Shown here piece by piece: positions 9,130 through 16,437 of a stretch of DNA of 44,537 nucleotides. The notes below the pieces were generated by a model, which saw nothing but the letters and a program-made list of their open reading frames with translations, ran no database searches and was not told the origin of the DNA. Location: assembly GCA_910588245.1 (NCBI GenBank), contig CAJUQP010000028.1:1-44537 (forward strand), given 5' to 3'. The position numbers and the translations under genes are program-made. This DNA is from an uncultured Muribaculaceae bacterium. Its GTDB lineage: Bacteria > Bacteroidota > Bacteroidia > Bacteroidales > Muribaculaceae. How positions within the stretch are numbered: position 1 is the first letter of the stretch; each line of letters starts with the position of its first letter.

Positions 9130-9548
9130 GCCTCCCTCCTTTCCAGGCGAAGGCGTCGCCTTTCGTTGTAGATCAACGTGCGCACACGCGGCCACGACAG
9201 ATAGGCGCAGGGCGCGGGCTGGTTGACGGCCTCAAAGGCAAGCTGCTGTATCGACGCCTCCGGATGCAGGCCGCGAAGGGTCAGCACCCGCGCGTAGAGC
9301 TCGCGATACATCTCCCTTTTCCGCGGGGTCATGGAGAGGGTGGGGTCGTCGCCCGCGAGGATGCGTCCGATGACGATGGCGGCACGTTGCTCGCTGACCC
9401 AGAACCGGGGCGCCGGCGCTTCCGATGCGGTGCGGAATGCCTTTTCCAATGATATCCGCGACTGGACGGCAAGAGCCTTGCGGAAATTGAGGAGCAGATG
9501 GGTGTCGCGTTCCGACGTGAAGTCGGAGATAGAGTTTTTCTTTCTCAT
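9126..9548 (-). CDS. small-terminase-like phage protein
   Basis: A 140-residue basic protein immediately upstream of the large terminase, with a four-base ATGA overlap. The sequence is largely helical and rich in Arg (SMTPRKREMYRELYARV near the middle, NERRRLRLERREA at the C-terminus). By position and size it is the candidate small terminase or DNA-recognition partner of the motor, but I do not see a clear helix-turn-helix signature. It starts about 50 bases from a divergent promoter region. Alternatively it is a conserved unknown packaging accessory. Confidence 0.55.
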   Translation of the reverse strand: MRKKNSISDFTSERDTHLLLNFRKALAVQSRISLEKAFRTASEAPAPRFWVSEQRAAIVIGRILAGDDPTLSMTPRKREMYRELYARVLTLRGLHPEASIQQLAFEAVNQPAPCAYLSWPRVRTLIYNERRRLRLERREA

Positions 9549-9598
9549 AAGTAAATGCGTTTAGTTTCGAGTATAGCGTTGTTTGAAAGAAATCTTTG

Positions 9599-9658
9599 CA
9601 AAGTTAATAGAAAAGTTGCGGAATAAAAATAGTTTTGCTTTAAAATATTCTAACTTTG
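9599..9658. promoter_or_regulatory. divergent promoter region with inverted -7 boxes
   Basis: TAACTTTG (9651-9658) is a -7 box for the rightward gene at 9694. CAAAGTTA (9599-9606), its exact complement, is a -7 box for the leftward terminase pair. Together, GCAAAGTTAATA and TATTCTAACTTTGC form an almost perfect inverted repeat about 60 bases across. The -33 boxes are weak. The repressor gene promoter at 13469-13499 carries the same GCAAAGTTAAT, so a shared operator is possible but cannot be separated from the promoter consensus. Confidence 0.55.
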
Positions 9659-9693
9659 CATCGTAAATAAAAACCACGCCAAAATAAAGCATT

Positions 9694-10275
9694 ATGAATC
9701 AACATTCAATGGAGAAAGAAAAAAATTCAGGGGGGAGATGGCTGCTCGACCTGGTGAAGGGCCTTCTCGGAAAGGAGGAGGTGAACCCGGAGGAGTTTCC
9801 CCGTGAACTTCCGGAAACTACGGTGAAGAAACTGATCGACAAGGCCTGCGGTGCCGACCCGGAAGAGGCCGGGGAGGCAGGAAACTGGAAAACCGAGAAA
9901 TCCGAAAAACCTGAAAGCTGTCCTTATGCCACGAAAAGGGCCATCGTGGAATCACTGGCGGAGATACGCAGATTCGCGGAGGAGCATCAGCTTGCCGCGA
10001 CAGTGGTCAGGGCTCTTCTGAGTCTGCTCGCGGAGATGGCGGTTGGCGCCCTCAAAGGGAGGGTGAGTGGAAAAGTGCTCGACCTGCTGCTGAAGGCCAT
10101 ACGCTACGACAGGGCCCGCATGGAAGCCTATGCCGAGGGGGAGACCGCGGGGCGCAACGCCCGGATACGCATGGAGATCTTCCCGGCCCAGGAGAGGGAA
10201 CTCCCCGACATCAACGGCCCTATCCACACTCCTCCGGCCCCCGCCTCGATCTTCGACATCGCCCGCGGCGAATGA
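9694..10275 (+). CDS. unknown phage-cassette protein upstream of capsid
   Basis: A 193-residue, charged protein with no signal peptide. The N-terminal half is acidic and Glu/Lys-rich (EVNPEEFPRELPETTVKK). A helical stretch rich in Leu and Ala follows at about residues 105-130 (AATVVRALLSLLAEMAVGAL), and the tail is Pro-rich. It precedes the capsid gene where a scaffolding protein or a small internal protein often sits, but no family was recognised. A second possible start is the ATG at 9709. The promoter box TAACTTTG ends 35 bases before the first ATG. Confidence 0.6.
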   Translation: MNQHSMEKEKNSGGRWLLDLVKGLLGKEEVNPEEFPRELPETTVKKLIDKACGADPEEAGEAGNWKTEKSEKPESCPYATKRAIVESLAEIRRFAEEHQLAATVVRALLSLLAEMAVGALKGRVSGKVLDLLLKAIRYDRARMEAYAEGETAGRNARIRMEIFPAQERELPDINGPIHTPPAPASIFDIARGE

Positions 10276-10325
10276 CAATTAGCAATTAGAAATCAGCGAT
10301 CAGAAATTGGAATTAGCAACTGAGG
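10276..10325. repeat. degenerate ATTAGCAATTAG-type repeat
   Basis: Imperfect reiteration of AATTAGCAA / AGAAATCAGC / AGAAATTGG between the unknown protein and the capsid gene. Strings of this kind look like intergenic filler repeats; no function is evident. Confidence 0.4.
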
Positions 10326-10393
10326 CTTTATGCACAATGAAAACGGCTCCGGATGGCATCACCGTGCTGCGGCCGCAAGCCGCAGTCCCCCAT

Positions 10394-10433
10394 CTCTCAA
10401 CCCTCAACCCTCAACATTCAACATTCAACATTC
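10394..10433 (+). repeat. CTCAACC heptamer repeat in the capsid-gene leader
   Basis: Tandem heptamers CTCAACC that drift into TTCAACA, ending about 20 bases before the capsid ATG. The same heptamers, in the same sense relative to the downstream gene, precede the genes at 22123 and 35154. Confidence 0.75.
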
Positions 10434-10453
10434 TAAAATTCCCATAAGCCAAC

Positions 10454-11995
10454 ATGATAAAGACAAATCCTATCGCCGGCGAGACCATCGCCGTAGTAAC
10501 CTCCGGAAACGCGGAGGCAGTGGCCGGAACCTCCGGCGCCAACACCCTGATGCCCGGCATGCCCGCTACCGTGGGAGCCGTGGCCGACGCCACCGGCGGC
10601 ATCGACGCCGGCAATTTCATCGACGCCGACGTCGACGGCGAACTCCTGCGCTTCAACAGCGAAGACGCGCCACTGATGAACCTTATGCTCTGCGCCAAGC
10701 GCGTGAAGGTGAACAGCCCGGAAGTGGACCATTACATGCTCGACGAACCCGGCGCCTCGGTAGTGACCACGGGCGCCTGCGGAGGAGGAACCCTCAGCCA
10801 GACAATCCTTCCCCTCTCTTCGGCCGACCAGCTTGTGCCCCGCGCCAACTGCACTCTCCTGGTCAAGGGTGTCGACGGCTACGACTCTAAAGGACGCCCC
10901 ACACCCGGGCGCGACCTCATGCTCTTCGTCACGGGACGCGACGCCATGTCGGGCAACCCTATCGTGCGCGCTGTCAACGGTTCGCAGCAGAGCGACATCG
11001 ACGAGGGATGCTGCGTGCCCGAGATTCCCAAGGGGAGCACCGTGATCATCCTCGCCAATTCCCTCTATGAGACGCAGAAGGAGGTAGACCCCGACATGAT
11101 CGTGCCCACCCCCACACGCATATATCTCCAGAAGAGGGGGATGAACCAGGTGGTGAGCGACTATTTCGAGAGTCAGAAAAAGAGGATACCCTTCTCGAAA
11201 TCGATCATCGCAGAGCAGGCCATCGCCAATTTCAAGGTGCGCGGCAACCGCACACTCTGGGCCGGACGCGGAGGAAAATTCCGGGTATCGGTCGATAAGA
11301 TGGGGGTGCAGAACGTCTACACCACCGAGGGGATACGCTGGCAGATCCGCAGGGAGATGCAGGCGCCGAAGGAATGGACTGTCGACCAGGTGATAGCCCT
11401 GGCCAAGATGTTCTTCACGGGAGAGGACGTGCCCCGCAGCGCCATCCTCCTTGCCGGAAAGAACCTGCTCGAGGCCATACAGAAGGTTGACTATTCGAAG
11501 CATCCCGAAATACAGATCACCACGAAAGTGAACTCCGTGGGATGGACTGTGACCAACTTCCACACCGTCTTCGGCGACATAGAGATAAAGCGCGAGCCCA
11601 CGCTCGACCGCCTCGGGTGGAGCAATTCCGGAGCGCTTCTTGGTGAGAACCGCCTCGTGCACTATGTCTACTCGGCCGAGCATACCTTCGCCGACCGTGT
11701 GGAGGGGGAGGAGGCCACCCGCAACGGAGTGCTGATCTGGGACGCGCTCGCGCTGAAAGGATCGTGCCACATATGGATCGACGGCGAAGGGGGCGCGCCC
11801 CGCGGAGGCGCCAACCGCTGGAGCCTCTGGGACAGCGAGGAGGCTCCCGGGGAGGAAAGCGTGGCCGATGGCCAGAGATTCTATCTCGTCAGAGACTGTC
11901 CCGGGATATCGCCGTCGGCTATGGCCGGCCAGATGTGGACCGCACATGCCGGCTCTGACGGCGTGACATGGCAGCAGGTCTCGGGAATGCTGTAA
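10454..11995 (+). CDS. probable major capsid protein (HK97-fold type)
   Basis: A 513-residue protein with no signal peptide. The order of features fits major capsid proteins of tailed phages such as the SU10/crAss-like kind. A Gly/Ala-rich N-terminus leads to a segment (LLRFNSEDAPLMNLMLCAKR) of the type that opens the fold. A long central region (MNQVVSDYFESQKKRIPFSK) follows. Then come the WTVDQVIALAKMFF helix and the C-terminal HTVFGDIEIKREPTLDRLG with LVHYVYSAEHT, which resembles the conserved strand pair near the end of these capsids. No protease domain or delta-domain coiled coil is obvious. This is a fold-level call by eye; a different virion structural protein cannot be excluded. The following genes are two small structural-type proteins. 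Confidence 0.6.
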   Translation: MIKTNPIAGETIAVVTSGNAEAVAGTSGANTLMPGMPATVGAVADATGGIDAGNFIDADVDGELLRFNSEDAPLMNLMLCAKRVKVNSPEVDHYMLDEPGASVVTTGACGGGTLSQTILPLSSADQLVPRANCTLLVKGVDGYDSKGRPTPGRDLMLFVTGRDAMSGNPIVRAVNGSQQSDIDEGCCVPEIPKGSTVIILANSLYETQKEVDPDMIVPTPTRIYLQKRGMNQVVSDYFESQKKRIPFSKSIIAEQAIANFKVRGNRTLWAGRGGKFRVSVDKMGVQNVYTTEGIRWQIRREMQAPKEWTVDQVIALAKMFFTGEDVPRSAILLAGKNLLEAIQKVDYSKHPEIQITTKVNSVGWTVTNFHTVFGDIEIKREPTLDRLGWSNSGALLGENRLVHYVYSAEHTFADRVEGEEATRNGVLIWDALALKGSCHIWIDGEGGAPRGGANRWSLWDSEEAPGEESVADGQRFYLVRDCPGISPSAMAGQMWTAHAGSDGVTWQQVSGML

Positions 11996-12033
11996 GCAAT
12001 AATTGGAAAAATCATGATAAAAGATAACAGGAA

Positions 12034-12243
12034 ATGAAAACATATCTTGTGCCCGGTCTGCTCGACCTGCGCCTGATCGTGCGCGCCGGCGATGCCTGGA
12101 CCACCATTGACTTCACCGGCGGACGCAGTTCCGGCTACGGCGCCTGTTGCGCGCGCCATTCCACTGACGACCCCGTGGCGCAGCGTCTGATAGAGAACTC
12201 GCCGGAATTCCGCTCCGGCAGGATAATCGTCAGGGAGCCATGA
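12034..12243 (+). CDS. small phage structural-type protein
   Basis: A 69-residue protein 38 bases after the capsid gene, sharing a four-base ATGA overlap with the next gene. It is compact, with a pattern (YLVPGLLDLRLIVRAGD..TTIDFTGG, IENSPEFRSGRIIVRE) resembling short proteins found between capsid and connector genes in Bacteroidetes phages. No family was recognised with certainty. Confidence 0.6.
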   Translation: MKTYLVPGLLDLRLIVRAGDAWTTIDFTGGRSSGYGACCARHSTDDPVAQRLIENSPEFRSGRIIVREP

Positions 12244-12809
12244 CTACGGACTCTGTCATAGACGATGTCCTCCTGCTGCTTGGAGAGGACCCGGAGCTGT
12301 GCCTGCACAGCTCCGGGAGCGGGGCCTGTGGCCTCACTTTGCGTGAGAGGATAGGGCGTGAGCTCGCTCCGTGCGCGTCGCGGGCGGTGGCCGACACTCC
12401 GCGGATGCAGCTCACGGGCTGGCGGCGCCTCGGCTCCGACGGATTGTCTGTCGATGCCGACGGACGGGCTCTCCTGCCGCTCCCCGCCGATTTCCTGTCG
12501 CTCTTCAGCCTGAGGATGACGTCGTGGAGCCATCCTGTGGCTGAGGTGCTCGGCGCCGACAGCTGGCTGCGGCGCCTTCAGGGAAACAGATGGCACGGCC
12601 TGCGCGGTTCGCCGCAGCGTCCGTTGGTGTTCGCGACCGTGACCGACGATGGCTCCCCGGCTCTCGAGCTTTTCAGCTGTCCGGCGGAAGACACGCTGGC
12701 GGAAGGGTGGTATATGCCCGCTCCCGTTCCGGCAGACGGGGTGATAGAGATTCCACCCGCGGCCTACCGTCGCTGTCTCGGCTACATAGTGGAGACCTTG
12801 CGCATGTAG
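12240..12809 (+). CDS. putative head-tail connector/adaptor protein
   Basis: A 189-residue protein, translationally coupled to the previous gene. The pattern is that of podovirus-type adaptor proteins: a helical N-terminus (TTDSVIDDVLLLLGEDPEL), a Arg/Leu helix region, then LLPLPADFLSLFSLRMTSW followed by HPVAEVLGADSWLRRLQ and a beta-rich C-terminal domain (PLVFATVTDDGSPALELFSC) ending in a helix (YRRCLGYIVETLRM). Adaptors bind below the portal, so finding one without a portal gene is odd. The last 28 bases overlap the end of the convergent repressor gene. Confidence 0.5.
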   Translation: MTTDSVIDDVLLLLGEDPELCLHSSGSGACGLTLRERIGRELAPCASRAVADTPRMQLTGWRRLGSDGLSVDADGRALLPLPADFLSLFSLRMTSWSHPVAEVLGADSWLRRLQGNRWHGLRGSPQRPLVFATVTDDGSPALELFSCPAEDTLAEGWYMPAPVPADGVIEIPPAAYRRCLGYIVETLRM

Positions 12810-13444
12810 GCCACGATGCGGTAGAGGCCGTAGATGCTCGATTTGGGTATCTGGAGACTGGGATACAGGGAATTGTAGCTGCGCGCCTCGATGTTGTCGC
12901 GGCTCTCCCGCGAGGGATAGACGGCCTTGATGAGCACTCCGTTCTCGGTGTCGATGATCATGGGGTTGCCCCAGGGTATGAAAGCCCTGTCGTTGATGCG
13001 GCACACGGCGGCTATCGTGCCGTTGTGTATCTCCGGCTCCATGCTGTCGCCGGAGATGGGGATGGCGAAATCGGCCCCTCTCACGGGACAGCCTATTATG
13101 GCGCAGTCCTGCAGGGCCACGCTGCGCGAGTATTCCTGGAGATTTCCGGCATATGCCTCCACCGGGAGGAGGGGCACGAGAAAACCCTTCTCCCTCGCGT
13201 CGGCCGTGGCGGTCTCGGTGGCGGGGCGATACATCTCCCCCTCGCCGTAGAGGAGCCAATCGCGGTTGAGAGCAGGGAAAAGCTCCGTCATCCTCGCCAC
13301 CTTCTCCTCCGGCAGCGACTTCCGCATTGCCCCGACGTAGGCCACGGATAACCCCATGCGGCGCGCGAATTCGGATTTGCTGATTCTCTCGGCTTTCAGA
13401 AACTGCAAAAGCCGGTCTTTTACTGTCTCGTTGTTGTCTTCCAT
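12782..13444 (-). CDS. LexA/CI-like S24 repressor of the cassette
   Basis: A 220-residue regulator read from the ATG at 13444; a TTG nine codons upstream is also in frame but lies at the promoter. Residues about 8-60 form an XRE-type helix-turn-helix (SEFARRMGLSVAYVGAMRKS). The C-terminal half is a peptidase S24 domain with the catalytic Ser134 in PISGDSMEPEI and Lys173 in GVLIKAVYPS. An Ala99-Gly100 pair (EAYAG) lies exactly 35 residues before the Ser, as Ala84 does before Ser119 in LexA, so RecA-stimulated self-cleavage after DNA damage is plausible. It is convergent with the capsid operon and divergent from the three-paralogue operon, well placed to control the cassette. Confidence 0.85.
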   Translation of the reverse strand: MEDNNETVKDRLLQFLKAERISKSEFARRMGLSVAYVGAMRKSLPEEKVARMTELFPALNRDWLLYGEGEMYRPATETATADAREKGFLVPLLPVEAYAGNLQEYSRSVALQDCAIIGCPVRGADFAIPISGDSMEPEIHNGTIAAVCRINDRAFIPWGNPMIIDTENGVLIKAVYPSRESRDNIEARSYNSLYPSLQIPKSSIYGLYRIVAYMRKVSTM

Positions 13445-13468
13445 AATGTTTTTATTGTTTTGTGATAG

Positions 13469-13499
13469 CAAAGTTAATGATTATCTATAAGAAACCAAA
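13469..13499 (-). promoter_or_regulatory. promoter of the S24 repressor gene
   Basis: On the minus strand, TTTG (13496-13499), 19 bases, then TAACTTTG (13469-13476) is a perfect match to the Bacteroidetes promoter consensus. The leader to the ATG at 13444 would be under 25 bases. The box sits only 8 bases from the divergent start codon at 13508, so repressor binding here could control both directions. Confidence 0.75.
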
Positions 13500-13507
13500 A
13501 TAAAATT

Positions 13508-13990
13508 ATGAAAAAACTGATTCTTGAGCTTGAGAAATCGGAGGTGGAGAGCGACGTGGCCCAGGCTACGGCCTACACGGGGGCGAAGAGCGCGTCGGGC
13601 GCCGGAGCGGCTGAGATATTCGGCCGTGTGGCTACGGTCGACGGCGACAGCTGCGTGGTGGAGCGTTTTGTCAGGGATGCCTGCGCCGTAGTGGCTGAGC
13701 GGCTGAAGGAATTCGTGGTCTCCGTCAACTATGCCGGGCCGGTCGTCCGTCTGGAGCTTTCTCTCAGCGACGCTTACGATGAGAGCATGCTTCCGGCCGC
13801 CCGCAGCAGCTTCCGCTCCTTCCTCGCGGCTTCGGCCACAGACCGCTGGATGCGGCTCGCATATGCGGAGAAAGCGGCTGAATGGGAGCAGGAGGCCGTC
13901 AGGCAGCTCGCCGCGCTTGAGCGCAATCTCTACCACAGGCGCCGTCCGCGCCGGCGTTCCGCGTGCGCCGGTGTGGCTGACGCGGAATGA
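13508..13990 (+). CDS. phage-cassette paralogue 1 of 3
   Basis: A 160-residue protein, the first of three adjacent homologues. Shared layout: a beta-type start (KKLILELEKSEVESDV), a middle helix (VERFVRDACAVVAERLKEFV), a strand with alternating pattern (VVRLELSLSDAY), a helix ending in a W (AASATDRWMRLAYAEKA) and a basic tail (RRRPRRR). The tail suggests contact with nucleic acid or an acidic partner. No known domain was recognised. Likely expressed divergently from the repressor. Phage neck, completion or packaging accessory proteins have this size, but that is inference from context. Confidence 0.65.
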   Translation: MKKLILELEKSEVESDVAQATAYTGAKSASGAGAAEIFGRVATVDGDSCVVERFVRDACAVVAERLKEFVVSVNYAGPVVRLELSLSDAYDESMLPAARSSFRSFLAASATDRWMRLAYAEKAAEWEQEAVRQLAALERNLYHRRRPRRRSACAGVADAE

Positions 13991-14034
13991 GTGGCGGTAA
14001 AATGATATTTATACAAATGTTTAAGAGAAGAAAA

Positions 14035-14547
14035 ATGCAGACCATAATCCTCAATCTCGATCTGGCCGAGATAGTCTATGATGTCCAGAACAAGACCTAT
14101 CTGACCGGCAAGAGCCGGAAAGAGGGCGCCAACCATGAATTCGTGGCCAACATGCAGGCCAACGACGACGAGGAGAACGCCAACCAGGTGCTCCGCAGCG
14201 TGTCGGCCGCGTTCTCCACCCTGAAGACGCGTCTGGGAGAATATCTCGAGCTCAACGCCACGACTGCCGACAACGGCCTGATCGGCATGGACTCGGGTTT
14301 CACCCTCTCCCTGAGGATGCCATCCAACTACAATCTCTCGACCCTCGACACCATCGTGGCGTCAGCCCATCAGTATATCGTGAGCATGGCCGTGGCCGAG
14401 TGGTTTACCATCACCAACAAGAGCGATGCCAAGGAATACACGGCGCTTGCGGAGACGAGCCTGCGCATCATCTCCGAGGCTGTCAACAAGCGGCGTCGTC
14501 CGCGGCGTCCCTCCGCACCTTCGGCAGGGGCGGAAGGTATGGAATGA
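14035..14547 (+). CDS. phage-cassette paralogue 2 of 3
   Basis: About 170 residues from the ATG at 14035, chosen because MQTIILNLDLAEIVYDV then aligns with the start of paralogue 1 and an AGAGAAG purine tract precedes it. The frame could begin earlier at 13987, overlapping the previous stop (ATGA). The homology is plain in the second half: GFTLSLRMPSNYNLS, then QYIVSMAVAEWFTITNK, then KRRRPRRPSAPS, matching the strand, W-containing helix and basic tail of paralogue 1. The function is unknown. Confidence 0.65.
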   Translation: MQTIILNLDLAEIVYDVQNKTYLTGKSRKEGANHEFVANMQANDDEENANQVLRSVSAAFSTLKTRLGEYLELNATTADNGLIGMDSGFTLSLRMPSNYNLSTLDTIVASAHQYIVSMAVAEWFTITNKSDAKEYTALAETSLRIISEAVNKRRRPRRPSAPSAGAEGME

Positions 14548-14574
14548 AAAAACTGCGTGGATATGGAGAGAAAC

Positions 14575-15036
14575 ATGATAGTGTTCACACGCAGCTCGCT
14601 GCACTACGACATATCAAACATGGCGTATGTGGCGGCAGACATAAAGGAGGGCACGCGCGACGCGCATGCCCTCCATCAGACGTTCGATATATGTGGCGAA
14701 GGGAACGCAGACCGTGTGGACAGTGTCCTTGATCTGGCCTTCGCGGAAGTGCTCGTGATGCTCGGCGCGATCGCTGCCGGCGGTCGCATCCACGCTTCCC
14801 GGCATGGGGATTTCCTGCTGGAGCTCAAGGGGGAGGTGCCACTCCCGGCTGTCGGCCTGATACGTGAGGCCGGCAGGGAATATCTCGTGGCCTCCGCGCT
14901 TGCCGACTGGCTTGCCGTGACGCTCCCCGAGGCGGCATCCGCCTGGCGGGAGAAAGCCTCCGGGGCGGGAAGCGTGCTTCTCGCGGCGCGACGGTCATGC
15001 CGTGTCCTGCCGCGACGCACAAGCCCGATAGCTTAG
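14575..15036 (+). CDS. phage-cassette paralogue 3 of 3
   Basis: About 153 residues from the ATG at 14575, preceded by GGAGAG; an in-frame GTG at 14557 and ATG at 14563 are alternatives. It keeps the family layout but is more diverged: FLLELKGEVPLPAVGL for the strand region, YLVASALADWLAVTLPEAAS for the W helix, and a shorter basic end (LPRRTSPIA). Its stop codon lies inside the right-hand 10-base edge repeat. The function is unknown. Confidence 0.6.
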   Translation: MIVFTRSSLHYDISNMAYVAADIKEGTRDAHALHQTFDICGEGNADRVDSVLDLAFAEVLVMLGAIAAGGRIHASRHGDFLLELKGEVPLPAVGLIREAGREYLVASALADWLAVTLPEAASAWREKASGAGSVLLAARRSCRVLPRRTSPIA

Positions 15037-15042
15037 AAGCGG
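15033..15042 (+). repeat. right copy of cassette-edge direct repeat
   Basis: TTAGAAGCGG, identical to 7027-7036. It overlaps the stop codon of the third paralogue and lies 17 bases before the next chromosomal gene. Confidence 0.4.
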
Positions 15043-15048
15043 TTTGAA

Positions 15049-15058
15049 CAGAACGTTC
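15049..15058. other. 10-bp perfect palindrome at gene junction
   Basis: AGAACGTTCT sits between the cassette edge and the convergent stop codon of the synthase gene. It could be part of a weak bidirectional terminator or an operator-like site; there is no direct evidence for either. Confidence 0.3.
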
Positions 15059-16255
15059 TTAGAGCTCGAGGTCGCCGTTCTCGATCACATGCCAGGGGAG
15101 GCCGGAAGCGGCCAGTTTCTCCAGGAACGGATCGGGATCGAACTCCTCTACATTATGCACACCCGGCATCACCCATTTCCCCGTGAGGAACATGTAGGCG
15201 CCGACCATGGCCGGAACGCCGGTGGTATAGCTGACTGCCTGCGCTCCGGTCTCCTTGTATGCGGCCTCGTGCGAGCAGTTGTTGTAGATGTAGTAGGTCG
15301 ATTCCTTCCCCTCCTTGTCGAGGCCTGAGATGCGGCAGCCGATCGAGGTCTCGCCGGTGTAGTTCTCTCCGAGCGATCCCGGGTCGGGAAGCACTGCCTT
15401 CAGGAACTGGATGGGCACGATCTCGCGCCCCTCATACATGACGGGGTCGATGCGTGCCATGCCTATGTCCTGGATCACGCGCAGATGGGTGAGGTATTCC
15501 TGGCCGAAGGTCATCCAGAAGCGGGCGCGGCGGATGGTGGGGAAGTTCTGCACGAGGCTCTCGAGCTCCTCGTGATAGAGGAGATATGATTCGCGCTCGC
15601 CGATGTTGGGGTATGTGAGGGGGCGGTGCACCTCAAGATTCTCGGTCTCCACCCATTTGCCGTCTTCCCAGTATTTCCCTTTCTGTGTGATCTCACGGAT
15701 ATTGATCTCGGGATTGAAATTGGTGGCGAAAGCCTTTCCATGGTTGCCGGCGTTGCAGTCGACTATGTCGAGATAGCGCATCTCCGAGAAGTGATGCTTT
15801 GCGGCATATGCCACGAACACAGCCGACACTCCCGGGTCGAAGCCGCATCCGAGGATGGCCGTAAGACCCGCTTTCTCGAAACGTTCGCGGTAGGCCCACT
15901 GCCAGCTGTATTCAAAATGGGCCTCGTCTTCCGGCTCGTAGTTGGCGGTGTCAAGATAGTTCACTCCGCACTTCAGGCAAGCCTCCATGATGGTGAGGTC
16001 CTGATAGGGGAGGGCCACGTTGATGCAGATGTCGGGCTTGTGGCGGTTGAAGAGCTGGCAGAGCTCCTCCACCGAGTTCGCGTCGACGCGGTCGGTGGTA
16101 ATGTTGGGGGCTCCGATGCGTGCGGCCAGACGGTCGCATTTCTCTTTTGTGCGAGAGGCGATCACGATCTCAGAGAACACATCCGGATTCTGGGCGCATT
16201 TCGCGGCCACGACGGTGCCGACGCCGCCGGCTCCGATAATCAATACTTTTCCCAT
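15059..16255 (-). CDS. carboxynorspermidine synthase-like (saccharopine dehydrogenase family)
   Basis: A 398-residue NAD(P)-dependent oxidoreductase. The N-terminal Rossmann motif VLIIGAGGVGTVVAAKCA is at residues 4-21, followed by SRTKEKCDRLAARIG, and the central domain has CGVNYLDTANYEPE and LGCGFDPGVSAVFVAYA, typical of the Lys9/saccharopine-dehydrogenase-like family. In Bacteroidetes this form generally acts as carboxynorspermidine (carboxyspermidine) synthase, joining aspartate semialdehyde to a diamine in polyamine synthesis. No decarboxylase gene (nspC) is nearby, so the assignment rests on family resemblance. A saccharopine reductase is the alternative. The gene lies convergent to the phage cassette. 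Confidence 0.82.
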   Translation of the reverse strand: MGKVLIIGAGGVGTVVAAKCAQNPDVFSEIVIASRTKEKCDRLAARIGAPNITTDRVDANSVEELCQLFNRHKPDICINVALPYQDLTIMEACLKCGVNYLDTANYEPEDEAHFEYSWQWAYRERFEKAGLTAILGCGFDPGVSAVFVAYAAKHHFSEMRYLDIVDCNAGNHGKAFATNFNPEINIREITQKGKYWEDGKWVETENLEVHRPLTYPNIGERESYLLYHEELESLVQNFPTIRRARFWMTFGQEYLTHLRVIQDIGMARIDPVMYEGREIVPIQFLKAVLPDPGSLGENYTGETSIGCRISGLDKEGKESTYYIYNNCSHEAAYKETGAQAVSYTTGVPAMVGAYMFLTGKWVMPGVHNVEEFDPDPFLEKLAASGLPWHVIENGDLEL

Positions 16256-16425
16256 TTTTCTTATTCTGTTTTTGTAGTTTCCAGATTACCGTGCATCCCG
16301 AATTGACGGTTTAAACAAGCAGCGCCGGTGAAAATCAGTGGCGGGGGAGTGAAAAAGGCTTATCTATCATCCCACTAATTATCAACCGCTAATTATTTAA
16401 AAGCAATCGGAATGCCTTCAATCTG

Positions 16426-16433
16426 CAAATATA
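16426..16433 (-). promoter_or_regulatory. possible -7 box of the synthase gene
   Basis: TATATTTG on the minus strand matches TAnnTTTG. A TTTG lies 23 bases upstream, slightly too far for the usual spacing, and inside the left 58-bp repeat. If used, the leader is about 165 bases. Confidence 0.35.
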
Positions 16434-16437
16434 CATA

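Larger units (their letters stand above)
7027..15042. mobile_element. phage-derived terminase/capsid cassette
   Basis: Ten genes read as one block: a large terminase and partner leftwards; an unknown protein, a capsid protein and two connector-like proteins rightwards; an S24 repressor leftwards; and three paralogous genes rightwards. The block is visibly more GC-rich than the AT-rich island to its right and its genes overlap tightly as in phages. The 10-mer TTAGAAGCGG occurs at both edges. I found no integrase, portal, protease, tail, replication or lysis gene, so it is not a complete prophage. Alternatives are a satellite-like or capsid-forming element, a domesticated packaging module, or a remnant. 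Confidence 0.7.

Noticed and set aside
10433..12043. 536-codon open frame on the minus strand
   Set aside because: Antisense to the capsid-like gene, with no recognisable motifs; a shadow frame.
7027..15042. complete inducible prophage
   Set aside because: No integrase, portal, protease, tail, replication or lysis gene, and no tRNA at either edge.
15059..16255. lysine-pathway saccharopine reductase
   Set aside because: Family motifs fit, but Bacteroidetes make lysine by the diaminopimelate route and usually use this protein type in carboxynorspermidine synthesis; left as an alternative only.
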